DNA of 64,000 bases from Rhyzopertha dominica (GCA_025024175.1 QCXZ01000137.1:1550001-1614000); one strand, 5' to 3'; positions 22,280-35,529 are shown, counted from the first letter of the stretch. A program made the numbers and translations. The notes: generated by a model from the sequence alone, not told the origin.

Positions 22280-24680
22280 TTACATTGAAATCCGACAAAC
22301 TTTACCGGAATAGTGCCAATATGCCACTTGTCGTGTCATAAACGCGTCTTCAAGTACATTGAGACTGAGAAAACCCGATATTCATGGACTTTTACTTTGT
22401 AATAAAGGTATTGCTTTTTCATTTCAATTTTGGATATTCTAGTTAAGCGATTTTAAATTAATTAAGTGAATTCTAGTAAGCCAGAAAATACAACTCATAC
22501 TCCAAAAGATTAATGCAAAGAAATACAAGCAGTTTTTGCATTAACACGTCCTCTATTTACCTTCTTAACGAGAAGTATTCAAAAGGATTTACAAAGCCGT
22601 CTATAGAGACATTGTCAAGGTTCGTAAATCCATAAAAGCTAAGTTTTGGAAAACTTACAACGCTGGTCTTCTGGGGGTTTTGAAATTTGCTGTATAAAAT
22701 AACAAAATTTTACCACGTAACCTGCCAATAAATTATTCCGCAATGCGGTAGAGGTTGCTACTATTGCATTTAACACTTCTTTTACAACAAACACAGAATG
22801 GCCAAGAGAGAAGTTATTTTTAAGTTGAATCATTTCAAACGTGCACTCGTTGTGGTACGTTTTGAATTAATTAAGCAGGGCACGATAAAAAGAACCAGAT
22901 TGTTTCCAAGCTACCTAGTTAATTATCTTTTGTTGAAATTGGTTTTAAAAAAATATATAAATACTTATGATCACTTTTACTTTTTAAAACCTCCTCTTTA
23001 TAATGAAATGGCAAGCTTTCCAGAACAATTCAATTGATAATATTTTCTCCAAAATACAGTTATCTAAAAGTACATTTTCAAACAAAAAGCAGTTGGACAC
23101 AAGTAAAAAGCAAGCATTTAAAAGAAGCATTGTGAAGCAGGGTTGCCAGAGATGGTAGATAAATGACCACCAGTCAAAAATGTAACATACATAAATAACA
23201 TACATGGGCGTACCGAATGAGGGGCAACAGCATTTAGCTGGTTAATTATTCGTGTACACCTAAAAATTGTCCTATTTAAGAAATTGTAAATGCAGTAAAA
23301 TTTATAGGCAAGTGCATTTCACTAATAAGTCATTGTCAAATGGTTTCCAAGCTTAATCGACGCCATGTGCGTTTTGAAGCTGTGACTGCAACATTCTTGT
23401 TGTTACGAATCGTTCTCTTAGGGCGGATATAGCTTTAAAAGACAATCTTGGTCGGATAAGTCGTAAGACGATTTCTGCTTAGTTCAGCTCTTCTACCTTT
23501 TCCTATAAAGATTGTTCAACTGCTGTTATATGGAATACACATCAGAATCTGTAATATATTCGGCGATGACTCCAACTTGTGTACCAAATTTCTAAATTCG
23601 CATTACAATTTAACAATTAATACAGAAAAAAAATAAAAATCCATCCGAACTGACGTTTGTGAAAGTCAGTTTATTTAATATAAGTTTTAGGGATCCAGTA
23701 AAAGCATTATCAGCACGAATTAAAACCCGGTGTGTTGTTAAAAATCCAATTAAATATATTTCAATTTATTTAAATGAAGCTTAATTTGGTTAAAATATTA
23801 AGTAGTCGGTTTATTTTTGAGAGCTGTGCACTGGCGATCTAAGAAGGTTGGCTTGACGCATAATGCTGAGGCATTCATAATTCTGAGTTTTGATAATGTT
23901 AGTTATCCATCGAGTCTCTTTTCCTGGGAAGTAAAAATTACTACAATTGTATCTTTACCACTTATACATATTCACTCCTAGCTTAAATCTCTAAAGTTTC
24001 TAGTGTGAAAAGTTGAAACTAGAAACTGTGCTAAAAGTACATCGGTTAATACATTAGTCTTTGATATGTGTGAATTCTGAATCAGAAATCGTGGTTCTAT
24101 TAGTAGAAGCTTTTAAGGTGATTAATGTTCCTTTGGTATTTCGTATGATATCATTATACATTATGTGGATCACGGATTTTTATTCTCCCAAATAAAATGT
24201 ATCAACTCATCTTTTGTTAAACGTGACATCGATACAATTGAATGCGCTAGATATCACCTAACTGAGATCATCAATAACTGAATTAATAATAAAGGGGCTT
24301 TGTATGATTAGTGTACATAGAGAACATGTTCGTATTCAGAAGCAACTCTTTGCAGTATATCAATGTACTGTTAGTCTCCTTAAGAATCAATACTCTATGA
24401 TTTTCTGTGGCTGTGTTATGATCACTATCAGGAGCAAATGGACTATGTAATCGTGTTAATCTCAAAATCAGTTATGTAACATGTGTAATCTCTTGTAATC
24501 CTCTCCTTGTAATCTATAACGCCGCCTCTGTCCCATTATATTATTTCTCCATTTATTTTATTAAAATTTATTCTTAAGAATAATGGAGTGATACCAGTGA
24601 ACCTTTTGGATTGGGGTACCATATAAGAGAGCTTGTTTAGCACCAAGATAGATGTATTTTTAAAAATAAAACTGTCTCTA
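22280..24680. other. AT-rich intergenic sequence
   Basis: No recognisable gene, transposon or repeat was seen. Open frames here are short and low-complexity. Confidence 0.35.
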
Positions 24681-24691
24681 TGACTTATTTT

Positions 24692-25434
24692 CAGTGATGG
24701 GCGCGTAGAATACTCCATGTAGATTACACCATTATCTACGCGTAAACTATGTAATATTCTACTTTAAAAGTCTACTGTAGAAAATAACATTATGTAGATA
24801 AACAGCAAACTAGTAATATTTAGTACTTTTACCAGCTCCAAATGCCTCAAATGACAGTATTATTTTGTATATTATTATTTTTGTTGCTTCCTAACTAAAC
24901 AAAATAGTACTTCGTAGTAATTAAAATAACTAGACATACGTTAAACAACAGTAACTTGTTTCAGCATACAGTTGTTAGGGCCATAAGGCACAAGCGTGCT
25001 TTGGAGCCCTCAATCGGTCAAATAGACTGTAAACTATGATTTTATTATCTTTCTTGTCTATAAACGGAAGAAGACGGGCAATTTCATATACTACCTATTA
25101 TACCTAATATACTCGTAGAAGAAAAGACTTCGAAAGGCATGTTTTGTCCCAAAGAAGTAAGAAAACCGTCTGGGTACTCTGATGACTTACTAAAATAATA
25201 AAATAATAATATAAATATTAAAAAACTGTAGTGCTTTAGAAATTTTAAAGAATTTGCCCATAAAACAGGGAAATTGGAACAAACTAGTTTCCACAATACA
25301 CTTAATATAGGTACAATAGCCATAATATACTCGTATCATATTTTCTACTCAAAATCTACGCCAAAATGCTTTATCTACATTTTCTACGCGGGTAATGTAG
25401 AAAATTATAATTTACACGTAAACGCCCATCACTG
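24692..25434. mobile_element. Non-autonomous hAT-like element
   Basis: Ends are CAGTGATGGGCG (24692-24703) and its reverse complement CGCCCATCACTG (25423-25434). The 8-bp direct repeat CTTATTTT flanks them at 24684-24691 and 25435-25442. An 8-bp duplication with a CAG-type terminus is diagnostic of the hAT superfamily. Subterminal regions repeat TCTAC/GTAGA many times, typical transposase-binding clusters. The 743-bp interior shows no transposase. Confidence 0.85.
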
Positions 25435-25539
25435 CTTATTTTATTTCGCGACCGATTTAGTGGGTATAAAATATGATGTGTCAAATTTCATGCCATCTCC
25501 CGCCGTCAAACCTTGAAGCTAGATGGAGGTTTTCCGGTA

Positions 25540-26330
25540 CTAATAAATCCATTACACCAAATCTCTTCTTAACTTCTTCCGTTACGCTTTACAATCGCAG
25601 TCCCGTTCGTGGGGGGCGCAATGCCTATTAGGGAATTCCGTAACACCCGAAAACAGATTTACAACCCCAATAAGCGGAGTCAAACTGTACTCGCCCGATT
25701 CGCAGCCACCCAAAGACATCACTTAAGCAAACACAATAACTCACGGAAATACCTGGAGATGATTTACAATTAACGCGCCGTAGGGAGGCCCGGGCCCAAT
25801 TGACTTTATAGCCGTCCGGCCATCCACCAGAAGAATGCGAAACTGTATATTTTCGGGTCGGCGCCTTTTGCAGGGCTGTATGAACACATTATGGGCGATT
25901 GCCGTCGGTGATTTATGGCCCCGGAGATTGAGTGATAAAGCGCCGTGGTAAAAGATTAAACGGTGAAAAGGAAGATTATTCCTGTTTGGCACACAAACAG
26001 GTTCCTCACAGCCGGGATGGAAACAAAGAATGCGTGCCATTGCCGCTTCGGAGGGGTGGCCTGCGGGACCAGACATGTCCCAACAGATACGTTCCACGAA
26101 TTATCGGCGGAATTGTGTGAAAAGGACACTCGATACTTCGATAACCGGCCTTCTCATTTGCGGCTCCGGAGCTGGCAAACCCTATACGGTTGGGAGCAGG
26201 TTTCAAAACACTCATTTGTTGAGGTGTGACGCAAAATGCCAGAGGCTGCTGGAGATGAGACCCGTTTTCTCAATTAGTTCAGGATTCAGAAGCGTCATGA
26301 CACAAATGAACTAGTAATTAACGTATACAA
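25540..26330. other. GC-rich non-coding island
   Basis: GC content is clearly above the surroundings (32 of 60 in 25741-25800 by hand count). It contains ACTTTATAGCC, CACATTATGGGCG and GATTTATGGCCC, resembling Caudal/Hox-type sites. Several overlapping open frames on both strands have no recognisable motif, which suggests GC-driven chance frames. Candidate conserved regulatory element. Confidence 0.35.
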
Positions 26331-26939
26331 AGTCTAAAACTGTTGCTAAGCCATCGATGTATAAAAATGGGGGGCGGTACGTGTCCGTCAGTTTTAGGTC
26401 CGTCTAATTTACTGAATCATGAAAGTGAAAACTGTCATTTTCGCAGTAAGCCAGTGTGTAATCGAGTATTATGAATGAAGCCTAAAACGGGCTAATCAAG
26501 CTAAAACCTGAAGTGTTTACATGAAAGGAATGTCCATACTTTGAACACCCCAGAAGCCATCTTTTCTAACGACATAATAATCGAATTCTTGAAAAGTAGA
26601 GAATTTGGTGCTATATCCAAAAAGCTGTCAGTGTTGAAACTAACAAATTGCATAAAAGATGGAATCGTTAGAAACGTTAGACGAATGTCACAGAATCAAT
26701 AGCATGAGAAGAACATTTTGGTACCTGTAAATGAACAACAGGAACATCACCAAAAACAACAACTGATAAAGTTCAGTTCGATTGGAACAAAAAAGTTGGA
26801 AAGCAACGAAGAAAGATCACTATTATTGAGAAGAAAGCTACGTAAAGTGAGTAATAAAAGGAATACCGAAAAGTGTGGTTCAATATTCGTAAAGTCGAAA
26901 AAGATATAGGTGAAAACAAATGAACCATTTATCTTAAAA

Positions 26940-28250
26940 GTAGATTACCACCAGCTGATATTTCTCTAGAAAAACTTGCGTCTAAAGGTAAAAATGAAAG
27001 TTACAAATTTGGTCTTAAATTTCAGTTCAAGGACGAAGTGACTAAAGCAGAATTTTGGCCCAATGGCATTATACTGCGCAGGTGGAATTTTCAGAAAAAT
27101 AAAGAGGCTGCAAATTTTCCAAAATCAACGTAACAACGTAAGTTGCCCGATCATACTAAACAACATATTCAATATTCACCCATTGGAGAAAAAATTTCAA
27201 ATTTATTACCAGAATGAGCTGGGTAATGACTGTGATTGCATAGTGCCAAATAATCTATCTTATCATGCAGAAGAAATCATATTTTACAATTTTGTATATT
27301 TCGGTTTTTTCAGTATAACAATATTACAAACGATAATGGTACTTGTTTGGATTTGACATTTTTTAATAATAGGCTTTTAGCTTTCTTGCTATTGATAAAC
27401 ATCATCCAACATTATCTGTTAGTATCTCTAAATTGTTGTACCTGATGTAGGTACAACAAGAAAATCATATTTTTTATTTAAATTATAAGAATGCACTATA
27501 TGATGTTATTAAAAGTTATTTATCCTCTATTAATTAGTCTGTTTTAGCTGCTTTTGTTGATATCATTGACTCCGTAGAGCATTTTTATTCACAAATTCAT
27601 TATGCCCAGGTCTCTTTATTATGATAAAATGTAAAAATTAATCTAAAGTTTTCCTACTTGGATTAACAAATCAACAAAATATTTCATTGTAAAGAGGAAA
27701 ATTCCTCGCAATAAACATGAGCATTTAGTGATTATGTACAATTTAGTGTAATGAGATATAAATGCTACAAAGAAGTGTAAAAAACAATTCGTTGATAAAG
27801 TAGAACAAAATATTATAACTAACCAACAGTAGAGCATTTGGTCATATGCTAAGTTTAAAATTGCAGTACAGGGTTATCAAAAAATGTCGCTAAATGGAGA
27901 TTCATGTGATTCTCCTAATGGAATTGCAAACCCTTTTACCACTCTCGTTGAATCCTTTTATCTGGATCAACCTAATTTATCAGATTTAAAATTTTCTAAA
28001 AACCATCGAAATAATGTATTTTTAAATGGCGTAGAAATTTCTGCCGATGTTATTTTTTCGAGATTGACCAATCTAGAAGACAACTACAAAACAGGCCCTG
28101 ATGGTATATATCAAATGTTTTTGAATAATTGTGCTTATGAACTAGCTTCACCATTGCAAGTGCAATAAGCTGTTATTAAAATTTTGGTCAATACTATTTC
28201 TTTTAGTTGGCTTAAGGTGATGAGCTTTTTAGCAGGTTGGTATCCCTTCC
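26940..28250 (+). mobile_element. Decayed LINE: ORF1 end, endonuclease end, RT start
   Basis: In order on the plus strand: FWPNGIILRRWNFQKNK (about 27053-27105), as in the ORF1 proteins of insect LINEs. Next is FFQYNNITNDNGTCLDLTFF (about 27308-27365) with IDKHHPTLSVSISK (about 27393-27435), the end of the APE-type endonuclease. Then 27835-28168 gives SIWSYAKFKI and NYKTGPDGIYQMFLNNCAY, the linker and start of the RT. Frameshifts separate the parts and the copy ends near 28250. Confidence 0.7.
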
Positions 28251-28736
28251 TTAGAGAAAATAAAATATTGTGTCTTGTCATTGTTCAAAAGGCTATTGTT
28301 TATGAAGTTGTAAGTTTAGTTGAGATAGAGAAAAATTGAACTCTGAGGTACACAATTACTAATCTAAAGCCAAGTGCAATAGTGTTTTACTAAACAAATA
28401 ATGTTTTAGTTTATTTAACACAAGTCAAAGCTAAAAATGTAACAAAATTGTTTGAGTTCAAAAGCTGAAAGAACTTTTCCACTAAATGCATTTATTGCAA
28501 CAGCGGTAGACATTTCTAAAACCAAACGTTTGAAAACTGACATATTGGAAACAAGTTTGCACGTGATTTCTTTGTGCTAAGTTAAACTGGATAACACATT
28601 GTGGTTTTAACGTAGTCAAAAGCGTTGTAAGTAAAAAGTTCATGAAGTATCTCAAGAAACGATGAGAGAAATTTCCATCAGGACAGATTATGTACGTATG
28701 GAACAGAACAGTGGGCATTATCATACTTGAATGATC

Positions 28737-28815
28737 ATGACATGTTGTTTTCCGGGCTGGTTCCCACGTTGGTTGTTAACCAACGTGGGAACCAGCCCGG
28801 AAAACAACATGTCAT
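28737..28815. repeat. Perfect 38-bp inverted repeat with 3-nt spacer
   Basis: 28737-28774 and 28778-28815 are exact reverse complements around GTT. The arms contain TTTTCCGGGCTGG and GTTCCCACGTTGG. No Rho-independent terminator or miRNA context applies: the loop is too small for a usual pre-miRNA. It could be a genuine cruciform or transposon relic, or a fold-back sequencing or assembly artefact. Confidence 0.8.
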
Positions 28816-28989
28816 CGACAACAACCACGGAAGCCTTCAAACCCTAAATAATCATGTCTCCAAAAAATACAGAATTTCCAACCATCAATGAATAAATAGT
28901 TCCCAACATAAGTTTTTTACTCCAACTTTTTCGCACCCAAGAAATCCTCTTCTCTTCAATGAAGTAAATTTCCAGAGGACTAACAAAAA

Positions 28990-29395
28990 TCTCATGGTCA
29001 ACCCCCAATGATCACCTCCAAAAGAGCATGTCCCAACCGGCCCACTTTCACACCCCTAGGTGTCAAACAATGATTATCTCGGTCGTCATAAATTCCGTCC
29101 GCAGTCAATTGTTTGGCCCTGTAAATCACCGTCACGAATCGCAGCGACACCGTTCGGCAAACATGCGCTCAAAGGGGCGCGTCCGTGGTCACGGGGGTCG
29201 TCCCGGTTGGATTAGGGGCACTTGTCACCCCCGAGATTTATGTGCGGGTGCCGCCGCTGCTTACCTGGAGCGCGGTGGGTCCGGTGGCCGAATGGGGACA
29301 GCGCCACCGTTTAGCGCGCCGTTGCCGAATTGATCGGTTTTTCTCCGATTTAGGGAATTCGCGTGAATGGTTTTTTTTCAGATGACAGCTGCGTG
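28990..29395. other. GC-rich non-coding island
   Basis: High GC and CpG with CATAAATTCC, CAATTGTTTGG and GAGATTTATGTG motifs. The open frames on the plus strand (29028-29385) overlap in different frames and show no domain. Confidence 0.3.
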
Positions 29396-29399
29396 CATT

Positions 29400-30955
29400 G
29401 GTGTTACTTCTTAACTTATAGTGTCTAATTCATGGGAAAACTTGATTAGTTAACTATTTTTGATATGAATCAATACGATTAAAAACGGCATTTTAAGATT
29501 TCGTGGCATATGCATCATTCTTTTTTTTTTGTTACTAAACAAAAATTTCAATTTTGTACGAACATAAATACACCAGAAACTGGGAATAGATACATGACAT
29601 AAGCCCATCACTTAATCAAATCTCATTAACGGATGTAATATTTACGGTTTAGTTTTTACGTTGAATATGTCATCAGGTAATATTCCTACAATTAGATGAA
29701 ATCTGCCATATTATCTGGTATTCCCCATAGACAGCAGCACTGTCTAAAATAATCGAATAAATCTTTGGATATATTATGGAAATACCAAGTGATTATGATC
29801 GTGTGCAATAAATGTTGCGAAACATAAAGCTTAGTAACGCAGGGAGTTGAAGTTAAATTGATTATTATTACCTACATCATTATATCTTATGCTAATAACA
29901 AATGATGATTCACATTGCCACGTTTAAAGCTACTAAAGCACACCGCAACTATGGTAAAATGTTTGAAATCAATGACCAATCGAAACACCTAATTGCTACA
30001 TCTTCTTCGTGAAACGGAATATCACACTAGGTTTTGGTAAAACTGATTCAGAATCTACAGGTTAGAACTTTTTGTCCATTAACACCAATCACATTTTTGG
30101 CATTTTTCTGATATTTGTAAGATTACGACATTGACATCGACAATTTTCAAACAAGTAATTTAAATCTGTGATTTGTTTGTCAATTATTTAAAATGGAACA
30201 CCAAACCTACTGCACAATCTGCTGTCAGTAGAATAACAGAGAAGCGTCGTTTTAAAATTCAAAATTTGCTGTCAAGAACATTTCTTCTTCTGTGTGTTTC
30301 ATTACTCTGGAGCTATATTGCATATATTAGAACATCATTAAGATCCTTTCAGTCGACAAATCACTCGCTGCGTAAACAAGTGCATTATTAGTAAGTAGAT
30401 TAACACAGAGCGCTATTAGTTTTATTTGTGTAATGTAAGGCATTCCCTGAAATATATCTCCTTGTCATATCCTGGGCTCTCCGAACATATATTAAAATTA
30501 TATTCATTAAAAAGTAAGCCACATAACAATTAACAAAACTACGTTTGCAACATGTGACAAAGGAAAAATTAACTGTTTAATTGAGATCAAATGTTCTCTC
30601 CAACATACTGGCGTCACTGACTATAGCGTGCTTTAATTCTACACTACTTAAAAACAGCAAGAGTCTGCTGTTAAGCATTTGTCATATATCTTACAATAAC
30701 GATTATAATATAATTTGTTTACAACAGGTTTTGCACCAACTTACAGAAAATCAATACGATATGCGGATATACACAGAGCTATAAACAGTACTAAAATATA
30801 TACTTAAAAAAATATATATACTCAAAGCAATAATATTACGAAAATCAGCAGCTTCTATAAAGAAAGGCGAATTTTTTATAACTTTTATCTACTACAATCA
30901 GAACGTGTTACACGAAAACAATGTTTTTTATGAAAGTAATTCCCAAANCTTTAAC
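29400..30955. other. AT-rich intergenic sequence
   Basis: No gene or element recognised. Short frames only. One N at 30947. Confidence 0.35.
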
Positions 30956-30961
30956 GCCATA

Positions 30962-32129
30962 CAGGATGTTTAACGAATGATAATGACCCTGACGAAATTA
31001 AAAATGCAACCTAAAATACATTTGCAGAGGTAACATTGATAATTGTTCATCGTCTAAAAAATATAAAACGTAAAGGGCTGTATAAAATCGTAAATTTTGA
31101 CATAAACTTCAATCATTTGCTTTAAGTAAATTCGGTATTGTAAAACACATTTCATTTTTGAAAAATGTTTATTCAGTAACATTAATATAATAAATGCTCA
31201 AAATATCGTCCTCCGCTGTTTTCACAAGCTTGAATTCGTNCCCAAAACGATCTCTTAACATGCATTAACATTTCTGGAGTGATGGATCTACATNCATCAC
31301 GTATTTTATTTTCTAAATGTTCTACACTTTTAGTTGGTGTGGTATACTTGCTCTTTTAATATTCCCCACAGAAAAAATCCAAAAGAGTAAGGTCCGGGCT
31401 TCTCGGCGCCCAAGAATTAATTGAACCTCTTCTTAGCCATCGGTTAGGCAAAACCACATCAAGATGATTTCGCACTATTCTATGATAATGCGCAAGTGTC
31501 CCATCTTGTTGGAACCATAGATCTTGTCTTACTTGTAAATTTACATTTTGAAGAAGTACCGGTAAAATGTTTCTTAAAAAATTTAGATATATATTGCCGT
31601 TTAAACTATCGCGAAAAATATAAGACCCAACAATTTGATTCCCCAATATTCGGCACCAGATATTCGTCGAGTAGATATAGTTTGAAAATGTCCTTCTCGA
31701 ATCCAACGTGGATTTTCTTGTGCATAATAATGCATGTGAGTGATGCGGATGAAATTTATTGCCTTTAATTATTCGGTGTACTGAAGACAGACTAATACCG
31801 GTTGCTCTTGAGACTACCCTTTGACTAATATAAGGATTTTCGTCAATCATTTCCAATACTCTAATTTCATTGTCAGGACCTGTTGCTGTTCTTTCTTTTG
31901 ACTTTTTCAGTGGTGGTCAGTTAATCTTCAAAGTTAATTCAAGTCTCTTGAAAATTGTATCGGCAGGAGCTCTTCTATTCATCATAAATCAAAATCATAT
32001 CTGTTTTTTCATCATTTGAATACATTTTGAGTTTTAATAAATGCAGTGACACGAACCATAGCGCATAGCCGTCATTTTGGGTTGCATTTTTAATTTCGTC
32101 AGGGTCATTATTTATCGTGAAACATCCTG
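30962..32129 (-). mobile_element. Mariner/Tc1-like transposon, copy A
   Basis: Terminal inverted repeats of about 57 bp start CAGGATGTTT at 30962 and end AAACATCCTG at 32129. TA duplications lie at 30960-30961 and 32130-32131. Length is 1168 bp. The transposase lies on the minus strand. Two N bases are present. Copy B at 34230 shares the ends and most of the interior. Confidence 0.9.
31356..31856 (-). pseudogene. Mariner/Tc1-like transposase, internally deleted (copy A)
   Basis: The 166-residue frame starts in the second helix-turn-helix (NPYISQRVVSRATGISLSSV) and keeps WFQQDGTLAHY and SPDLTLLDFF, the second and third catalytic Asp, with 36 residues between them by my count. Compared with copy B, a deletion after 'NKFHPHHSH' removes the region with the first catalytic Asp (SDEARF in copy B). 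It is therefore inactive. Confidence 0.8.
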
Positions 32130-32189
32130 TATATATCTTACCTACTAAGAACTACATTACTAATATGATAATTATTAGGTGAGCTCCAG

Positions 32190-32545
32190 TGAGAAATACT
32201 TCCACCGTATCAACACGTGAAAACGCTGCAGATCATCAGTGAATAATGGCATTTCACAATCGGTTGAGTCCACAATATCATTCGTATATATAATAAAAAC
32301 ACCAGCGGCCCAAGATTTGATCCTTGCGGCACGCCGGGGGTAGCTGACGTACGATTTGGAAAAGTAGTCTGTACATATTCAGTCTTACTTAATAGTACAT
32401 AATGACCGATTAGATTGACGGTTTGACATCTAGCTGTCCACTATTTTAATAATGTCCACAAATTCTGTCACATAATCACTAAAACAAGCTAGATTTGCAG
32501 TTGTCGACCTTCTGCTCATAAAACCATGATGTCACGATGAGATTG
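32190..32545 (-). mobile_element. LINE RT fragment
   Basis: Minus-strand translation gives HGFMSRRSTTANLACFSDYV (RT fingers/palm entry), then TPGVPQGSNLGPLVFLLY (motif B) and, after a frameshift, YTNDIVDSTDCEMPLFTDDL, a relic of the F-A-D-D catalytic box. Palm motif A (the DFSKAFD region) is missing. Jockey/CR1-type by resemblance. Confidence 0.7.
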
Positions 32546-32549
32546 TGTA

Positions 32550-34227
32550 TCTAACAGTGTCATATAGGCTTTAATATAACAATGTTTCAACTACTTATTC
32601 TCGGAAGATTGTAATTTTTTGAGTACCAAACAGGCAAAGGACTTATTCCAGAAATCTAGCATCGTAGTCGATTTCAATATTAAATTAAACAAATAGAGAA
32701 GGAGCGTGGAAAAAACGCTGGCACAGTTCTTCGAGAGGAAGCTAGGGATGGGATCAACTCCAAAAGTAAAGGATTTTTTTAATTCTTTAACGCCCTAGAA
32801 ACCGCAACCTCATAAAATGTGAAACACGAACGATATTAAAAAACAGAATTTTATGATCAAAATGTACTATAGGACTGGATTAAAGATACTATATTATGAA
32901 GATATATAACATTGAAGTACCCAACAAAGCTACTAAAAAAGACGATGGGGAGTATTAAAGATTTGAATATCCTTCAGGAATACAGGATCGATAAAAAGAA
33001 AGTTTCTACAACTTTGTATCATTATTTTTACAAATTTAACATCAAAATTCTTAAGAGTGTAACAGAATTTTAACTGGGAACCCCCAAATCCGGCAACCGC
33101 GCCAGCTAACGCCACTCAATGAACCTCCTCGAGTGAATTGAGACGTCAGGAAACGCTCTCGACCCGCCGACAATGGATCTAGTAAATATTTCACCTCCAC
33201 CGAGGACACCTTTCCATTATTCGGGAATTCGAGAGTGGACGCACGCTTTGTTCGAACTAACGCGCCAGAAAAGCCAAGTTGTTGTTAGGTCTGCGATTCA
33301 ACTTCGCTCATTGTTCGACAAAACGATAGGCCTTCCGCCGGAACCCTGTGCCACCCATTAACGGGCGAATTTTATGGTAGATTCTTTCCAGGGCCCTTTG
33401 TGTCCGCTTGTTAGGACACCTTTGTCAATGTCTTTCGGCCACCATGGACCGGTACCTTTATTGGGGTGTTGTAAACCGCCAAGGGTACACGTCTTCATTA
33501 AGGTCTAGTTAGGGAATTCGCTTCGGATGAAGTGGGAATTTCATCTGCTTGTGCAGTTGAGACCCAAAAATTTTTGGCTATTTTTCAGGACATCCTGAAG
33601 TCAAGTGTATATATACTGCATCCTATCAGAACCTGTTTCAAGGCGTTAAAACGTCATGAATCTTGTAACGTTGAATTCGACCCAAAAAAGCTGGATCAAT
33701 AAAATTGCATTACGTAAATGATTGTTTTCAGTGACTGAAGTGTCATAATGAAAGATATGAAATATTTGGTTCAAAACAATGTGCATTCGATTTCTCAAAC
33801 CTTCAGCAAAGGTGAAGTAGTAGTTCAAAATTTGGATTTCTTGGACCCCTTGTTTGGACATTTCTCAAAAATCTCTAACAGTATTGCCAATATATGAAGG
33901 AACCCCATTCAACATAGAACTAGCCATTGTAAGTCAACAAATTGCTCATTTTTCTCCTTCTCCAAAAAAACAACAACGAGAGACTTCTTTGAACATCGAT
34001 ATAACCACTGTAAAAAAGGAATATATAAGATAATGAAATTCGAAATTACCGAATTCCAATTTTTCCTTGCCAATAAAATATAACAATAATACTCAATTTG
34101 CAATGCTTTTATTAACCATTTTTTGTCGGTTTATAATAACTCAGGTTATATAAACTCTACGTTTTGTTCAAATTCATGTTAAACTGCCTTTATGTAAGTG
34201 TCGAAGATATAGAATCAGCTTTGCATA
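32550..34227. other. Intergenic stretch with GC-richer block 33110-33500
   Basis: 33110-33500 is GC-richer with TTTATGG, CCTTTATTGGG and CCACCATGG motifs and no recognisable protein. The remainder is AT-rich and unrecognised. Confidence 0.3.
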
Positions 34228-34229
34228 TA

Positions 34230-35524
34230 CAGGATGTTTCACGAATGATAATGACCCAGACGATATTAAAAATGCAACCCAAAATACATTTGCAGAGGAA
34301 ACATTGATAATTTTTCATTTTTTTTAACATAAACTTCAATCATTTTCTTTAAATAAACATTTAATTTTTGGAAAATCTCTATTCAATAACATCAATATAA
34401 TAAATGCTCAAAATATCGCCCTCCGCTGTTTTCACAACCTTGAATTCGTGCCCAAAACGATCTTTTAACATGCATTAACATTTCTGGAGTGATGGATCTA
34501 CATGCATTACGTATTTTATTTTCTAAATGTTCTACTCTTTCAATTGGTGTTTGGTATACTTGCTCTTTTGCCAATAACCGGGCTTCTCGGATTAATTAAT
34601 GATTGATTGAACCTATTTCTATCCATCGTTTAGGCAAAACCAAATCAAGATGATTTCGTGCTATTCTATGATAATGCGCAGGTGCCCCACCTTTTTGGAC
34701 CCATAGATCTTGTCTTACTTGTAAATTTAATTTAGATAAGTATTGCCGTTTAAATTATCGCAAAAAAAATAAGGCCCAACAATTTGATTCCCCAATATTA
34801 CGCACCAGACATTCGTCGAGTAGATAGTTTGAAAATGTCCTTCTCGAATCCAACGTGGATTTTCTTGTGCATAATAATGCATGTTATGTTTGTTAACTCC
34901 ACCATTATTAGAAAATCTGGCTTCATCTGAGAAGCAAATGTCATAAAATCTCACATTCAAATTTTGGTGTTCCCGAAAAAAGTTACAAAAAGCCAGTCTT
35001 TTAGGATAATCTGTCTCCTTTAAGGCCCGAACCAATTGCACGTCATACGGATGAAATTGATTGCCTTTAATTATTCCGTGTACTGAAGACATACACTAAT
35101 ACCGGTTGCTCTGGGGACCAACCTTTGACTAATATGACGATTTTCGTCAATCATTTTCAATATTCTGATTTCATTATCAGTGCCTGTTGCTGTTCTTTCT
35201 CTTGAATTTTTCAGTGGTGGCCAGTTTGTCCTTAAAGTTAATTCTAGTCTCTTGAAAATTGTATCGACAAGAGCTCTTCTATTTGGAAAACGTTGTCTGT
35301 ATAAAGCGGCAGCAGCGGAAGCATATTTCTTGCATTCACCATAAATCAAAATCATAGCTGTTTTTTACTTTAAATAAATGCAGTGACAGGAACCATAGCG
35401 TATAGTCGTCATGGATTCCAAATTTATTATTAAAATAATACCATTATGTAAAATAACTATGAGAATGTATTTTGGGTTGCATTCTTAATTACGTCAGAGT
35501 CATTATCATTCGTGAAACATCCTG
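34230..35524 (-). mobile_element. Mariner/Tc1-like transposon, copy B
   Basis: Ends CAGGATGTTTCACGAATGAT at 34230 and its near reverse complement finishing at 35524 give ~60-bp inverted repeats. TA lies at 34228-34229 and 35525-35526. Length is 1295 bp. Same family and orientation as copy A. Confidence 0.9.
34727..35355 (-). pseudogene. Mariner/Tc1-like transposase, broken (copy B)
   Basis: Two overlapping frames (35355-35071 and 35092-34727) give the N-terminal helix-turn-helix domain and the first half of the catalytic domain with FSDEARFSNNGGVNKHNMH and IYSTNVWCVILGNQIVGPYF. A frameshift lies near 35090. Beyond 34727 a short deletion removes the stretch present in copy A as FLRNILPVLLQNV, and more is lost near 34575. 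Confidence 0.8.
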
Positions 35525-35529
35525 TATGT

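Noticed and set aside
26030..26314. Overlapping frames in the GC island at 25.5-26.3 kb
   Set aside because: Frames occur on both strands in several phases with no conserved motif, as expected from low stop-codon density in GC-rich DNA.
28737..28815. Reading the hairpin as a pre-miRNA or bacterial-type terminator
   Set aside because: The 3-nt loop and perfect pairing do not fit a normal pre-miRNA, and the context is eukaryotic with no T-tract.
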